From Onchocerca lupi (taxonomy: Eukaryota; Nematoda; Chromadorea; Rhabditida; Onchocercidae): a stretch of DNA of 64,000 nt. The notes below the pieces were generated by a model, which searched no databases, was not told the origin of the DNA, and was given only the letters and a program-made list of their open reading frames with translations. The translations under genes were made by a program, and so were the position numbers. Shown here in pieces: positions 48,748-61,800 of the stretch; position 1 is the first letter of the stretch; each line of letters starts with the position of its first letter. The stretch lies in the NCBI GenBank assembly GCA_028564675.1, contig JAOVVO010000024.1, positions 1-64,000 on the forward strand, read 5' to 3'.

Positions 48748-51700
48748 CAGTGTTTGCGTAATATTAAAAAGTAACTGCTCCGAAATGTGGTCAAAAGCAA
48801 CAATTTTAAATAGACGCATCACTTGATAACTTTCGATAGTTGCCGATGCAGCTGATATTATTCCTGATATCGTCAAAATCACATTACCAAACCTTTCTAG
48901 GAGAATAAATAAGATCTGTTACTTCGAAAAAAAAAAAAATAAAAATAAAAATTAAGTCCTGGACTCCGATGCCCTCTTATCTCTTAGATATTTATAAGTT
49001 TGATGAATAATCTATGATAAATAAATATTAATATCTGATTATTTTTAATAGAAAAAAAGCGTTTCATGAAATAAAGTGAACCTGCATAATTCGGGAAGTC
49101 AATAAACTGGTAAAATGCAAATAAAGCAGCAATTACTCGATCACGAAATTCTGTTATCTGGGCATTTGACTCCTCCGAAATTCCTGATTTTTCATCTAAA
49201 AAAAGCAACATAAAATAAATGGACATTGAAAACAACAAATCCCTGTTCGATCGGTGACGTATAACGTTAAAGAACATATTTCAAAATGTGATGACACCTA
49301 AAACAGCCCTTAGACGAAATTCATAATCATTGAAGCATGTTATCATTGTGTCAACTAAAGCAGTTTCCAGCAGCAGGTTCTTTATTATTTAAGGATGAAA
49401 ATCAAACTAAAGACAATAAGTTGAGTAAAATTATAACTAAAGTGAAATGAAAGTATAGTTATTATACACGTATTTTCTTCAGTTAAGAAGGTAGAGGTAT
49501 TATACAGAATGACACAAGAAAAGATACTTTCATGACTGCGACTGCCATATCGAAAAAGCATGATAATTTTCAATGTTACAAGTTCTTCAGGCATCAACTT
49601 CAATCTCCTTAAAGGCATTGCAACTTCATCTATACATATATCTGTCATCTGTTTATAAAGTTTTTCTTGACGCCATTTCCGATCCGCTGGAATTGACTCC
49701 TAAACCACTGAGTTATATGAACAAACAACAATCAAGTTAATTCATAAAGACAACCAGGATTTAGAATACATTTCTAGAATAGTTCTGATTATGGTTTATT
49801 GTCATAATTTTAATAAATGCAATTCGTCGCGCTGAAACAATTATAAAACATTCAAAGATTGCAGAAAAACAAGATAAAAAGTGAGGTGAATATTTCAAAA
49901 AAGTAAAACATGCTAGAGAAAAGAGAAATTAAATAGATGAAAGAATACATTATCGTTCGTGAAACATGGATTTGTTAAGAGGAGAACAAACCAAGACAAA
50001 AAAAAATTTGGGTAGTCATTAATCATGCTTTTTTCGCCATTTTAAACTTGACAGATTAAAAAATGAAAATTTGCCTTCATGTCTTGGGGTAATTCATCAA
50101 CATTTCGTGGCATACAGGTACCATTTGATATCAACCAAACATCTTCCATACCCATCTGAGCAGTGTAATAGCCATATTCCAAAATAAGATAATGAACAGC
50201 AAAACTGGAAAATTTAAAAACTTGCCCTCCAAAACCTCGAAAAATTCTTGCGGCGAATATTTTTAAGATGATATAATTTAAATAGAAGAAAAAATTAATT
50301 TTTATGTGAAGGTATAGCAAGAAAAGAAATATGGTCACTAAATTTAGCTTTTTAAAAGAAATAATATCACTAAATATACCTTTTTAACAGAGATAACTTG
50401 TCGGCAGAAGGAAGTTTGATAAAGCATGGCACTGTTTTAGCCCATTCTAACATCAGCAACAATTCCGTATGCGTTACGCTGGCTATATCAGTAGCCATAA
50501 TCATGAGTCTGTTTATGACCTATTTGAAAAAAAATCCGTGAAATCTCGTTTTAATTTCAAAGTTTATTCAACAGTTATTCCGAAAAAGAAAATATCTTGA
50601 ATTATATAAAACATCGATAATCAAATTAAAGATTTAAATTATAACTGAAAATTTCTTTATATATCTTAAGCTTACGCAAGCTTACGTTGTTTCTTTTCTT
50701 GCATTTACATTACATGGGTCCCACTTTTTGATAATAAGTTTATTGTCGATTGCCTTATTTGTCAGTAAGGGAATAGAAAAATAAAAAAAAAAAAGTCCTG
50801 AGAAATGCATCTCACTGCATTAAGAATATAAAACGAGTCTTAGTACTTGGAACTATGAGCATCGGAATGCATAATTCGTTTTTAAGTACTTAATGCCCCG
50901 AAGATTCACAATCTTTTAATGCTGCAGATGAATAAAAATGAATATAGAAATTGAGTAGACTATTTCACAAATAGAAAATGCAAAGAAAACTCAATAACAA
51001 ACTTACTTGCTGGTTGTTTTGTTCCAACATTTCTGCCAGTCTTCTTGCTTCATTTTTTGTCCGCATCAAACGAAATTTCCGTTCCCGAATTTCTTTATCG
51101 ACAAGTGTAAGCTTCAAAATAAGCTCAACCAATCGCATATCTATTGAAGGTGATTGAAGAGAATGAGATGTTAAGTGTGAATTGATGAAGCTCTGCTGAT
51201 CGCTTGGTCGTCGATACCTACGACAACCAATCAAATCTCGACGTGGTTGCAGTGCTGTAAAGTAACAGTTTCTAGGATATTACAGAGCACATAGTCAACT
51301 GAAGGAGATATTCCATGATAATATTGAGATTTGAAAGGAATTTTATAAACAGTTCGATCTAGCTTCACAATTAGAAAAAATGAACTTGAATAAGAGACAG
51401 AATAAAGATCTAGAATTTTAAATACTAGTTATCATGAAGAAATACCTAAAGATATGAGATAGAATATTTCAAAACTTGAACTCGATGAAATGAAAATTCC
51501 AGAAAATAAAATAATACCTTCTTTGGTCATTCCCATTTCAAGGCACTTCTTATAGCGACAAGCTCTGCATGCTCTTCTGGTGTCTTTATAAACTTCACAG
51601 CATTCCAACCTCTTGCATTTGATATCTTGACGATGCACCACTGTTCTAATATGTTATCAGTTTCTGAGATGAACAGATTCAAAAATAAATTAAATTTGAT

Positions 51701-53480
51701 TTGATTTAATTCTTAGATCTCATTACGCCTATTTTCCTCGTTTCTTGGTGCTGACGTACGAGTTAAAATCCAATATATTGCTTCAAGATTTAAAAACCAG
51801 AACAAAACATTTGAAATATTAGGTTGATGCATAGCAACAATAATTTGGGACCATAAAAATTTGAAATAATGTCAGAATCAAAAAGAGATTTAAGCGAACT
51901 TCTATATATCACCCAATGAAAAATAAGTATGTTTATTTTATAAAATAAAAACATATACTTCCATGTCTGAAATTGAAAGAAATCTTGGGAAGCATTTTCC
52001 GTATCTTCCTGATTGTAAAAGCATTTTTTCCATATCGAAATGATTGAATAAGTGAATTATCGAAAATTTCTTTTAATCCTTTCCTTCAGAGACCAGCTTG
52101 TCGTTGCAGTTTTCGGTATATCTCATCAATTTGTTTAGTATATTTCTTGAATGTAATGAATTCAGCGAGATTCAGAGGACCATCAGATAGCATATCGCCA
52201 AACAGCGACCACAAATTTTTGCTGGTGCAGTCCGATTTGAAAAGTGCTTTGAAACTTCTTTCTCCAACCACTAAGATGATCGTCACTGACTATCATACAC
52301 AATCCAATCAAAAAATGATTCAAAGAAAGAGAAAGTTCGGGACCTCTAACTTATTCATCAGCGATCAGCTTCTAAGATTCCCATTTATTAAGCTTTTTCA
52401 CCTTTTTAATTTGTTTCAAGGGTCTAACAACTGCTATACATTTGTTAGAAATTCAGGGGTGAAATAAGCTGCTGAAACAAGTTGTCTCCATTGTTTTATG
52501 AAGCAATTTTAACTCAAAAATCTCTCTCATTTGCTTTTTGCCTAATGTTATTTCCTCAGTCTAAGATAAATATAAAATAAAAAGCAAGTATAAATTATTC
52601 AGTAAAAAACACAAAGCAAGATATAAGCATTAAAATGATGTATAACATAATTTCTAATTTACGAATTTATTTCAATGAAAAAAGCATAAGTTCAGCAATC
52701 TAAAAATTGCTGCTATTTTCGCACCAACTTAATATTTCTTACAATAGATCAACAGTAATGTATCATTTGGAAAAGCTATGAAAACAAAATGAAACAAAAT
52801 TCAGACCTTCTAAAAAACGTTTTACAACCGAGGCAAGCAATAACGCCATAATGTTTCCCTGTTGAATCCTCACCACAAATGACACATTTTCCGATTACAG
52901 GTGCTGTAAGCGGATTGTAAAAAATTCAAAGCATAAATCAAAATAAATATGATTCAAAAAATAAGATGATGAAGTGAGCAAACATAAATTAAAAATCCAA
53001 AACAAAAGCAGAAAAATCCTTTGTATAATTTATTTCATTAAGAAGTCACTAATGGCTTTTAAATGAAATGGGCGAAAAGAGCGCTATACTTTTACTTTAG
53101 TTAAACTAGAATACTAGAAATTGTAGATTTTATATGTGAACAATTATAAAACTTATTGCCTGTTAGAAGTAGCAATTATTGCCTGTTAGAAGTAACAGGC
53201 CTTATATCACATCTCATACATTCTTCAACAAATTGAAAACTACCGCAAAGTATCTATGAAAACAATCAGAAAACAAAAAGATAGGCACCAAAATGAAGAT
53301 AGGAAGTTAAGAACTGAAGTATATTATAATTGCGATTGTTGCGATTATTTATCAGCTTGAATCTCTAACGATAAAACTTTATTAAGAAATTGGGGGGGGG
53401 GGGGAAAAAAAAAGATGATGAATGAAAATGTATTTTGAATGAAAATTACCTTGACGGTTAATGCTGAGACACATTTTCAT
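48745..53480 (-). CDS. Nematode nuclear hormone receptor, 9 exons
   Basis: Exons 53480-53450, 52903-52807, 51645-51518, 51254-51007, 50519-50380, 50204-50048, 49699-49528, 49195-49082 and 48896-48745 join in phase, giving about 412 residues. The DNA-binding domain starts near residue 17: first finger Cys17, 20, 34 and 37 (CVICGEDSTGKHYGVIACLG) and second finger Cys53, 59, 69 and 72, ending in RACRYKKCLEMGM. The P-box is CLGCK, with Leu in place of the Glu of vertebrate receptors; such variant P-boxes occur in the expanded nematode NR group. A basic CTE (RRDLIGCRRYRR), hinge and a divergent ligand-binding domain follow, including LLLMLEWAKTVPCFIKLP, RLKLMPEELVTLKIIMLF and FRDRVIAALFAFYQFI, and a terminal helix with HISEQLLFN as a possible AF-2. 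Exon 6 has two in-frame donors, a GT at 50047 and a GC at 50074. I do not recognise the exact C. elegans counterpart. Confidence 0.9.
53153..53201. repeat. Tandem duplication of about 24 bases
   Basis: TTATTGCCTGTTAGAAGTAG is followed directly by a second TTATTGCCTGTTAGAAGTAA, in the first intron of the nuclear receptor gene. It looks like a recent slippage or tandem duplication. Confidence 0.8.
53393..53404. repeat. Poly(G) run of 12
   Basis: A homopolymer G run lies just downstream of the first coding exon of the nuclear receptor, where it is a C run in the sense orientation. It is unusual in this AT-rich region and prone to sequencing error. Confidence 0.9.
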
Positions 53481-55890
53481 CGAGATTCCTCACTTGGAAA
53501 TTGTTTAAAATCCAATTTTCTTTTCAAAGACGAGTTGTGTCTATAGGATTTTCTTAAAACTTCCTGATCAAAGCAAAATAAAAATCATACCCTTATTTTC
53601 TGTATATGAGAAGAAAAGATTCAATAATTTCATTGGGCTAGTAAGAAACATATTTTCCTAACACCACACATCTAGGGACTGTTCAAAGTTCTAACAGCAA
53701 TGATAATAAAATTTGCGAATATAGTAAAAAAAAAAAAAAAAGATATGAGAACAAGTAAAAAGAAAGTAATTACAAAATGGAAAGCTATTAAAGTGATATA
53801 AAATTAATTTTGACTTAATATTGAAAAAATTACTTGAAAAACCAATCAACGAGTGGAAATCAATGTAATTAAACTTTTGGAACATTCAAATAGATGAAAT
53901 TAGTTTCTCAAAGAAATAAAGAGGAAAACGCGTAATTAGGACATCAATTTCAACAGATGAGACGAGGGGAAGAAATGGAGAAGTCTTTATTCATTGCATG
54001 ACCAGAAAAACCAGTAATTACCAAAACAAATTTCATCGGCAAAAAACAAATGAAACAGTACATCAGTATAAGTCATATTTCTACCCATCAAAATTTATGA
54101 AAATTACATGTTTAATACCAAAATGAATAAAATTCATTTAATAAATGTAAGTAATCAAGATAATTTAGCTAAACTATTGAAATATTCGGCTTGAAAGTTA
54201 GATGTTTCATGGAACCATCAAGTCTAACCGTTTCCTACTTCCGAAAAAAAATCAAACGTCAAAGATGAAATAATCTCTCATTCTACCTTTTGGCTGAACT
54301 GTCGATAATCCAAACTAAGTGGAATTCAGCATATTGACAGGATTACACATTTTTTGGAAATAAATGCAACCTATTCAAGTAATATTCAGTTCATTTTTGT
54401 TATCTAAAACTCGATCATAATACAATATTAAGAAATTCAAGGAAGCTTAAGCTCTCAAGAATCATTAGTAATAAACTGATCTCTTGCACAAAGATCACAG
54501 AGAGATGAATTCGCAAACAGGAATCGCTATCTAAAGCCTCAACAATTAAATGAACTAAAGGGATTGTTTTGGAGAGCAAAGTACAACTGAGGAAATAAAT
54601 GAAGATAAAGAGATTATTGGCAGTGTCCTCGTCAATTGGATGATGAATAAATGTGCTACAACATATACTGATGCCTGCTGATAACACAAACGCTGCCAAC
54701 AAAATATTATGAGAAACTAGCCCTTCCCAAATGTCCGTTATTTTGTTTGTCTAATCAATCTTCTGTGTGTTACTCTCGCAATATATTACATAAAAAGATG
54801 TAGCATGCAAAATGAAGAAAATCTATAAATTTTATAATAAAAAAAAGGAATGAAAAAGCAAATAGTTATTGCTTTATGACCTTGGCAGAATGAATTACTT
54901 TTATAATTCAAACTGATACAGTATTCGAACTTCATAACGCTTAGTTAAATCTATCGCCGGAGGATCACTGACATATCAGCTGATCAGATAAAATCATCCT
55001 ACTTCGTTGGTTTTTTTTTTTTTTTGGTTTTTTGATCATCATGCCATTTTCTACCGATACATAGCATCAACTTTACATAAAGAATATTTGTAGTTAAATC
55101 AGCAAAATGATAAAACTTCCATTGTTTCCATGACTGATATTCAAGAATGCGTAAAATATTAAGTAATCTCTTTTCTGATAAGAATTCTTTTTCCTGACCA
55201 GTCTTCCGATCGATCCCTTTTCTGATCAGTCTATTTTCTGATAAGAATTTCGAAATTCAAAGAGTAATTGGAGAGAACGACTTAAATTCAGAAAATGCAC
55301 TTAAAATCCAAATTACTGAAACTGATCTGAACTATTAACCATCATTCACTTCCTTAATCTTTCAACCTTCAGCGTAATCATCTATTTACTGAACTGTGTG
55401 TATCTATTGCAGTTCTTTTCCTCCCGATGATGTTTTCCTCTCACAACAATTAAGGCTAAAAGCACTATCGTGTATTTACATCAACAATTTGCAAGAAAAA
55501 TTTCTACATTATGAAAACATCTGGTTTCATTAAAGCGTTGCATGTGACGATGACATGCAATTTTTGTCCAAGTCGTATAATGTTTTTGAATCTTGTTTTG
55601 CTTGTGAATTTGAGATATTATACTTTTGTAATTACTTGTAATAATTTCAGCAGTGAGTTACAGCTGTAGATATTAATACGGGAGATATCAGAAATGGACT
55701 AATTTTCTTACACAGAAAAGTTTTCAAGTTTCAAGTTTTCTATGTAAGAAATTGCTTTAATTTCTTACATATAAAGCTCGAAACTTAAATTGTACAGTTC
55801 GACAGTACAACGAAATGTAAAATTGTTCCCTATTATTATATCAAAGTACCAAAATTTGTTCTTTGAAGAGAGATAGTCCTCTTGCAAGCA
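53481..55890. other. Divergent promoter region: nuclear receptor / TTI1
   Basis: Both neighbouring genes start at the edges of this gap. It holds an A run near 53728, a T run near 55010 and the small hairpin at 55741-55771, but no coding exon that I can support. A weak acceptor, CTTGCAAG, ends at 55888 just before the TTI1 ATG. Confidence 0.4.
55741..55771. repeat. Perfect 13-bp inverted repeat
   Basis: TATGTAAGAAATT and its exact reverse complement AATTTCTTACATA are separated by five bases, about 120 bases upstream of the TTI1 start. It could be a hairpin in a leader RNA or a dyad protein-binding site. Confidence 0.75.
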
Positions 55891-58800
55891 ATGGCGGGAA
55901 TTGAAAATGAGAATTATTTTCGGAATATAAGGACAACTGCGCAGTCGATATGCATTAGAATTATCAGCGAATTCTCGCAAGGTGTGATCTCGCCGAAATC
56001 TGCTACTGAATTGTCAACGTTTGTTAAGGGTAGGTTTTGCTCTTCTTTATGGTAATTTATTGATATATATTTAACTGCCGATAATTTAGTTTCAATTAGT
56101 ATGTGAATATTGATAACTCGAATGATGAAAACCAATTTGTTCTTCAGAAAGGATTTTTTGGCACAGTAAATCATTGATTAATAAGGAAGATCAATGTAGT
56201 TATTGCATCATTTGTCTTGCTTATTTTGTCTCCTTTTTTTAAATAATCAATTTTCTTCTATTCGAATTTTCCAAAGTTTTAGATCAACTAAAGCCAGAGA
56301 GATTGAAAAAGGAAGAACGTATCAAGCTGTATCAAATCATCTTTGGCGCATCATTCTCCATTTTGAAAGATTCAATGAAAAAAAAGGATGAGTTTAACCG
56401 ACACACCTTTGATTTCGCCTTGCAGATAATCAACAGTATTTTTGAGAATATAAAAGCTGAAGTGAGTAACGATCCGAAATTCTTCATTTGCAGTGATATT
56501 ATTTTAAATTAAAATTTCTGAAATACTTCCTTTTTATCTGCGAGGTTGCCAGGCAGTAAAAAACTTGTACGATTCATCACTTTCGAAAGTGGGAAGGAAA
56601 GAAATTCGCAACTCAATAAATCGCGCTTTTTCTGATAATGTTCTTATAGCGATTAATAATTAAGAAGATAACTTGAACAGTTCATTTTTCCTCATATTGC
56701 ACTTAGTGCTGATAGTGGAAACTTTGTTCATTCATAATGTTTCATTCAGATGAGAATTATTAATATTTATGAACTCTAGAAAGTCTTATTCTTTTGAGAT
56801 ATTATCAGCTCTTGTTAAGTTGAAGTTTTTTTATTATTGCGGACATTTTCTTTTTTCATAGAGATAGAAATGCTAAAATTTATAAGATTTGTTTATAATT
56901 TTCTAGGCTTTTCAGGATGCGGAAGATTTGCGTCCATTTTTATGGTCAATTAGTAGTAGATGCTTTATAATTGGTGAGAGCGAAATCAGTAATGCGGTTG
57001 ACTTGGAAAGAATTGTAACATTTGAGACAAATTTTGTTCAGTTTATGCTTTTCAATACAACAAGGAGGAAAGGTATGCAATTAGATTTTGATTAAATCTT
57101 AGACCCATTTTCTTTATAATTATATTGACGAATAAAAGAATTAACAAGGAGGTTACAATTAATCAAAATAATTATGTTTCAGATTTGTTTTCTAAGGAAC
57201 ATCAAAGGGAACTTGCATTTATGATAACATTTTTCATGTCTAAGTTTTGTTCGCAAAAAGTAGATATGCCAATCAGGTAATTTCTTCTGTGTTGAAATTT
57301 CAAAGTTAACTATTTTTGTCCAAATCTGAAATCTTAAGCTGACTTTTAAAAGTAAGTTTGTATTTTTCAAAAATATTTTTCTTCATTAGAAATGAAAGGA
57401 AATATTTCTGGGACATTAGAATTCAGCATCTCATAAAATTTAGAAAAAAGCAGAATACCAACTTAAATTTTAAAGAATGCCTTTTTTTCAGACTTTCTTT
57501 AGGAAACACATTACTTGAACTTGTTAAACCATGGGATGAATCGGTGAAAACAATTACATCATTTCTTCCTGGTATTTGTTGTCGTATGACTAAACTTGCT
57601 TGTGCGGATCTGAATACGGAAATTGTAAATATGGCACTGAAGGTTTGCAAATATTATTGAATTCATTTGTAAGAATTTAGAAATGAATGAAATAAACAAT
57701 TTCTGTTCATGAAATTGTTTTGTGTTTATTAATAAAAAGGCCCAAGGTTTCAAGCCCTTTTAAAGGAAGAAAAAATCTTTCACTCATAGAAAAAAACATA
57801 AAATCTCACACTACAAAGTCTCCAATATTGTCTTCATAAGTTTCATCTTTTTCTTATATTTATCGTTGTGCGATTTCATAATTTATAAATCCATATTGCG
57901 AATTTTTTTGTTGCCAGTCTTTAACATGGAATCCATTTGAGCTGCTGAAAAAAGGCTTGACGGTTACGCTATTTGCTTTTTCTTTCTTTCTTTGTAACTT
58001 GGTAACTTTTCGCGAAGTAAATAATAAGCCTAACAATTTTATACGTTAAATTGCTTTCAAAGAAGTAAGAAATAAAAGATATTTTAATTCTACGCTTATT
58101 TGGAAATCTGAAAGTTTGTCTATGGTATATGAAAATATGGGGTGAGGCGTACCTTTGAATTGTATCACTTTTCATCGGAAGATCCTTGATATTATTTATA
58201 ATGCTTCAATGCAAATGCATTTTGAAATTTGGAAATAAATTTTAAGCGCGATAAAAAGTAAAGCTTACGAAAAAAAATTACTTATTAGTCTCATCAATGC
58301 ATTAATGATTTCAGATTTTTGGCTGCACTGTATCAACTTGTTTAAATGACTCTATTATTCGCAAGCGAGGGGAAATAGAAAATTTATTAACTCTTGAAAG
58401 GAAGCCAGGAAATTCTGGAACTGTTTCTAAAAAAAATATTGCTTGCATCGAAGATTGGAAGAAGAATTTGAAATTTCTGGTAAGATACATCTCTGCAATT
58501 CAATTTAAAGAAATATACTTTGTCATATATTTTATCATGGTAGATACAAAATACTAAAAAATTATGGCCTATCTAATTGATTTGAGCAGATTTCTTCATT
58601 CTTAGTCAATTTAAGTGTTTTATTCGTCATTATAGGATTAAAAAAATTTGCAATTTATTTATACCAAAAAAAAAAAAAGAAAAAAGAAAAAAAACTTAAT
58701 GTGAAGGTCTTTTTTTCTTTTTTTTTTTTTCATTACTATTATGACGAATAAGATACTTCAAATATTTATTGCTGTGAATGATAACCTATCTCAGACAATA

Positions 58801-61800
58801 TTGTTCTCGTTAAACAAATCTACTCTGGAATTACGTTTTGTCAATTTCTCCATGCTTACTTCCATCTAAACCATCGGTATTCTGATAATATGGAAGAAAA
58901 TGATTTGATTAATTCATGAAGTACTTGATTTTTCATCTAATTTTAGCTCAGACGAATGTGTTCTAGACTTATTCGGCATCAGGATTATCGTGTTCGGCTT
59001 GCTTTGCTTACTCTTTTGTATGATATCTACAGACATTGTGCCATAAGTCTTGCTTCCTCAACTGAAAATATTTTGATTGATGCTATTCTACTGTTGCTGA
59101 GTGATCCCTACGAAAAGTAATTTAATATTTCATGACATTTTTTTTTCTTATTGCTATGTAAATTTAGAGAAATCTACTTTCTTCCATACAACAAATTTAA
59201 ATTACTTAGCACTTATTTTTTAATGCTAGTTCTTTGGAAGTTAACTCTCCTTATTGTAATTATTAAAAAAACTTTTTAGTAATCTGAAACATACGCAGAG
59301 AGCTTGTTTAATTGTTTTATTATTATGGCGGTTTCCAGAATTGCGGAATTTTCGGAAAAGGTTAAACAACATTTGATGCATATAGTAAACGAAAGTTTCA
59401 TCAGTCGTGTGAGGGAGCGCTTGTATTCATTATCAATCACTATACCTACCGAAATCATTGTGAGCGGAGATGTTGAAGGATGTTTAAAACAGGTAAAAGA
59501 AATAAAAACTGCATAACAATAACGATAAAGAAAGCACTAGCAGATAATCCATGTTTTTATTATTTCACTTCAGCATCTCCAATAAACAATTTTAGCGTCA
59601 AATAATTCTTGAATCAGTTTTAGCTTTAATAATAGCATACGAATTTAGAAGAGTTGCTTATTTGCCATGTAAGAAATAATACTTATTTGCTCAAAAAATC
59701 AGAGGAAAATTACCTAATCTTACCATTTCTTCAAATTTTTAATAGAAATCTTGTTATAAGTCTGTTCATAAATTAACTGCTTGAGGAGAAAATTTTTCTT
59801 TCGATTACCAAAACATATATGTTAATTTGATTCTAAGGAATCAATGGTTTCTTAAAATAATTCTTAGTAACAATTGAAACAGCATAGTTTCATCTGTTGA
59901 AGATGAAATTTTTTTAGCAGAAGTAAAATTCAATCAATTTCTAGTTACTGGGAGTGTTGCTTTCAATGAATTCTGGATGCAATGACTTTCTATTAGGTGG
60001 CAAATTATCTGAACAGTTGACATTCGCATTATCATCCACACTTCGATTGAATGCTAAGCGATTACGTTTGAGCCGTGAAGTTACCGAGAAGAATGATGTT
60101 TTAGGCAAGTAATTTTTTTGAAAACTTCATTGTAAAAAGCTTCCTTTAATAGCTCAACAAACTATTTGGATAAATTTTCTGATGAAAAATGGTGTTTCCG
60201 ATACTAAGCATATATCATATTTCAATATAACTCAGTATAAAATATTAAATACCGGAAAAAAAATTTTTCCTTTCAATATTGATAAGATCAGCAATAATGA
60301 ATAAAGTTTCACCCCTTTCTTAAATAAAATGTCACTTTTTTAAAAAATTTCTTGCTTCTTCGAAAATTTGTTCCATTTCACCTTACAGGTGTAATAGACG
60401 ACTTGCCACTTCTGCACAATGTCCAAAAGAAAATATTCAATCAAATCGCTATGTTGTTAGTTACTAGTAAACAGTCTCATGCAAGTTATTTTCATGAATT
60501 CTTCAGTGTCATTATTTTTATTTATATTGCATTCAGAAATTCTGATCAAATCTGCAGTAAAATTTTTTAGTGAGGAAATGAAATAATCATTTCAACGGTT
60601 TAAAAGAAAATGCTTTTTCAACATTAAAGGATATGTCAAAAAGTTTTTTTTTTTTTGATCCCTTTTTTTCATTAGAGTTTGGAACATGAAATAATTATAT
60701 TTATAAATCTTGAGTTGAAAAATTAAGTTTATACTATTTCATGTTTCAGATTCTCCTAGATTGTATTTCTGCAAATGTTGGCTATACAAAACAATTGGAA
60801 GAGTTGACGGGTAGTTATCATTTCGCTATATATTTATTAAGAGCAGCTTGTACACAAACTACTAAGCCAGCTCAAAAATTTATTGATACTCTACAAGTGC
60901 TGGTTGAACAAGCTGTTAAACTATTAGAAAGAATCGACATACATCATCCACCACGAGATGATGTCATTAAAGGTTAATTTTTGAAATTTCTTATAAAAAT
61001 TCTGAGTAGAAAAACTGAATTGGAATAAAACAATGATTTGTCATCAAAATTGTATTGGTCAAAAAATTATAAAAATTTTGAATTTCTTAATTATAGATGA
61101 TAATGATGAACAAGGTACCGAGAGTTGTCTAGTTACCGTTTTATTATCATTTTGTGCTGTTGCTTTCACTTGTACTCCCTCTATCTTCCTATGCCAAAAG
61201 GTTAAATTGTTCAGTTTTTCAATCAAGTGATTAAAAACTATTTTTGAGGAGCAAAATTTGTAATAACTACCTATTCCAAATCTGCTATTTTTAGGTTTGT
61301 TGAAATTTCCAGAATTTCGTTGTGTAACTTCATGTAAAATTAAGAATTCAGATGTCTGACAAAATAAGGTCGGAGTATAAATATGCAGTTGAGACTTTCA
61401 TTTAATTTGTTTTAGTTTAACTCATGTCCCCTTTTAATTTTGTTATGATCTGGTTGCAGTTAATGAATGAAACTTTGTTTGAAATATTTAAATGGACAAA
61501 GTCATCGTACTTGATCTGTGCAGAAAGTGCTGAACATGCTTTAAAAGCTGCCGCTTTGGTTTGTTTCATAAAATATTTTATTCTTTGAATTCTTTCAAAT
61601 ATTTAAATAGATAAAGGATTAAACAATAAAATACGTGCAAATTGCGCATTTCCGACATACAGGACTATAATCTTTCATATTTAAAAAGGTCTTGTTTGAG
61701 AACAACACTGATTTAAATTTGGAAGAAAAGTTAATAATTGCATAAGATTATAAAATGCTTTAGCTCAGTGAAAGACCTATTTCTTGTGTTCCATTTTGTT

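Noticed and set aside
56303..56512. Alternative frame over TTI1 exon 2
   Set aside because: It is the same exon read past its GTGAGT donor into the intron, not a separate gene.
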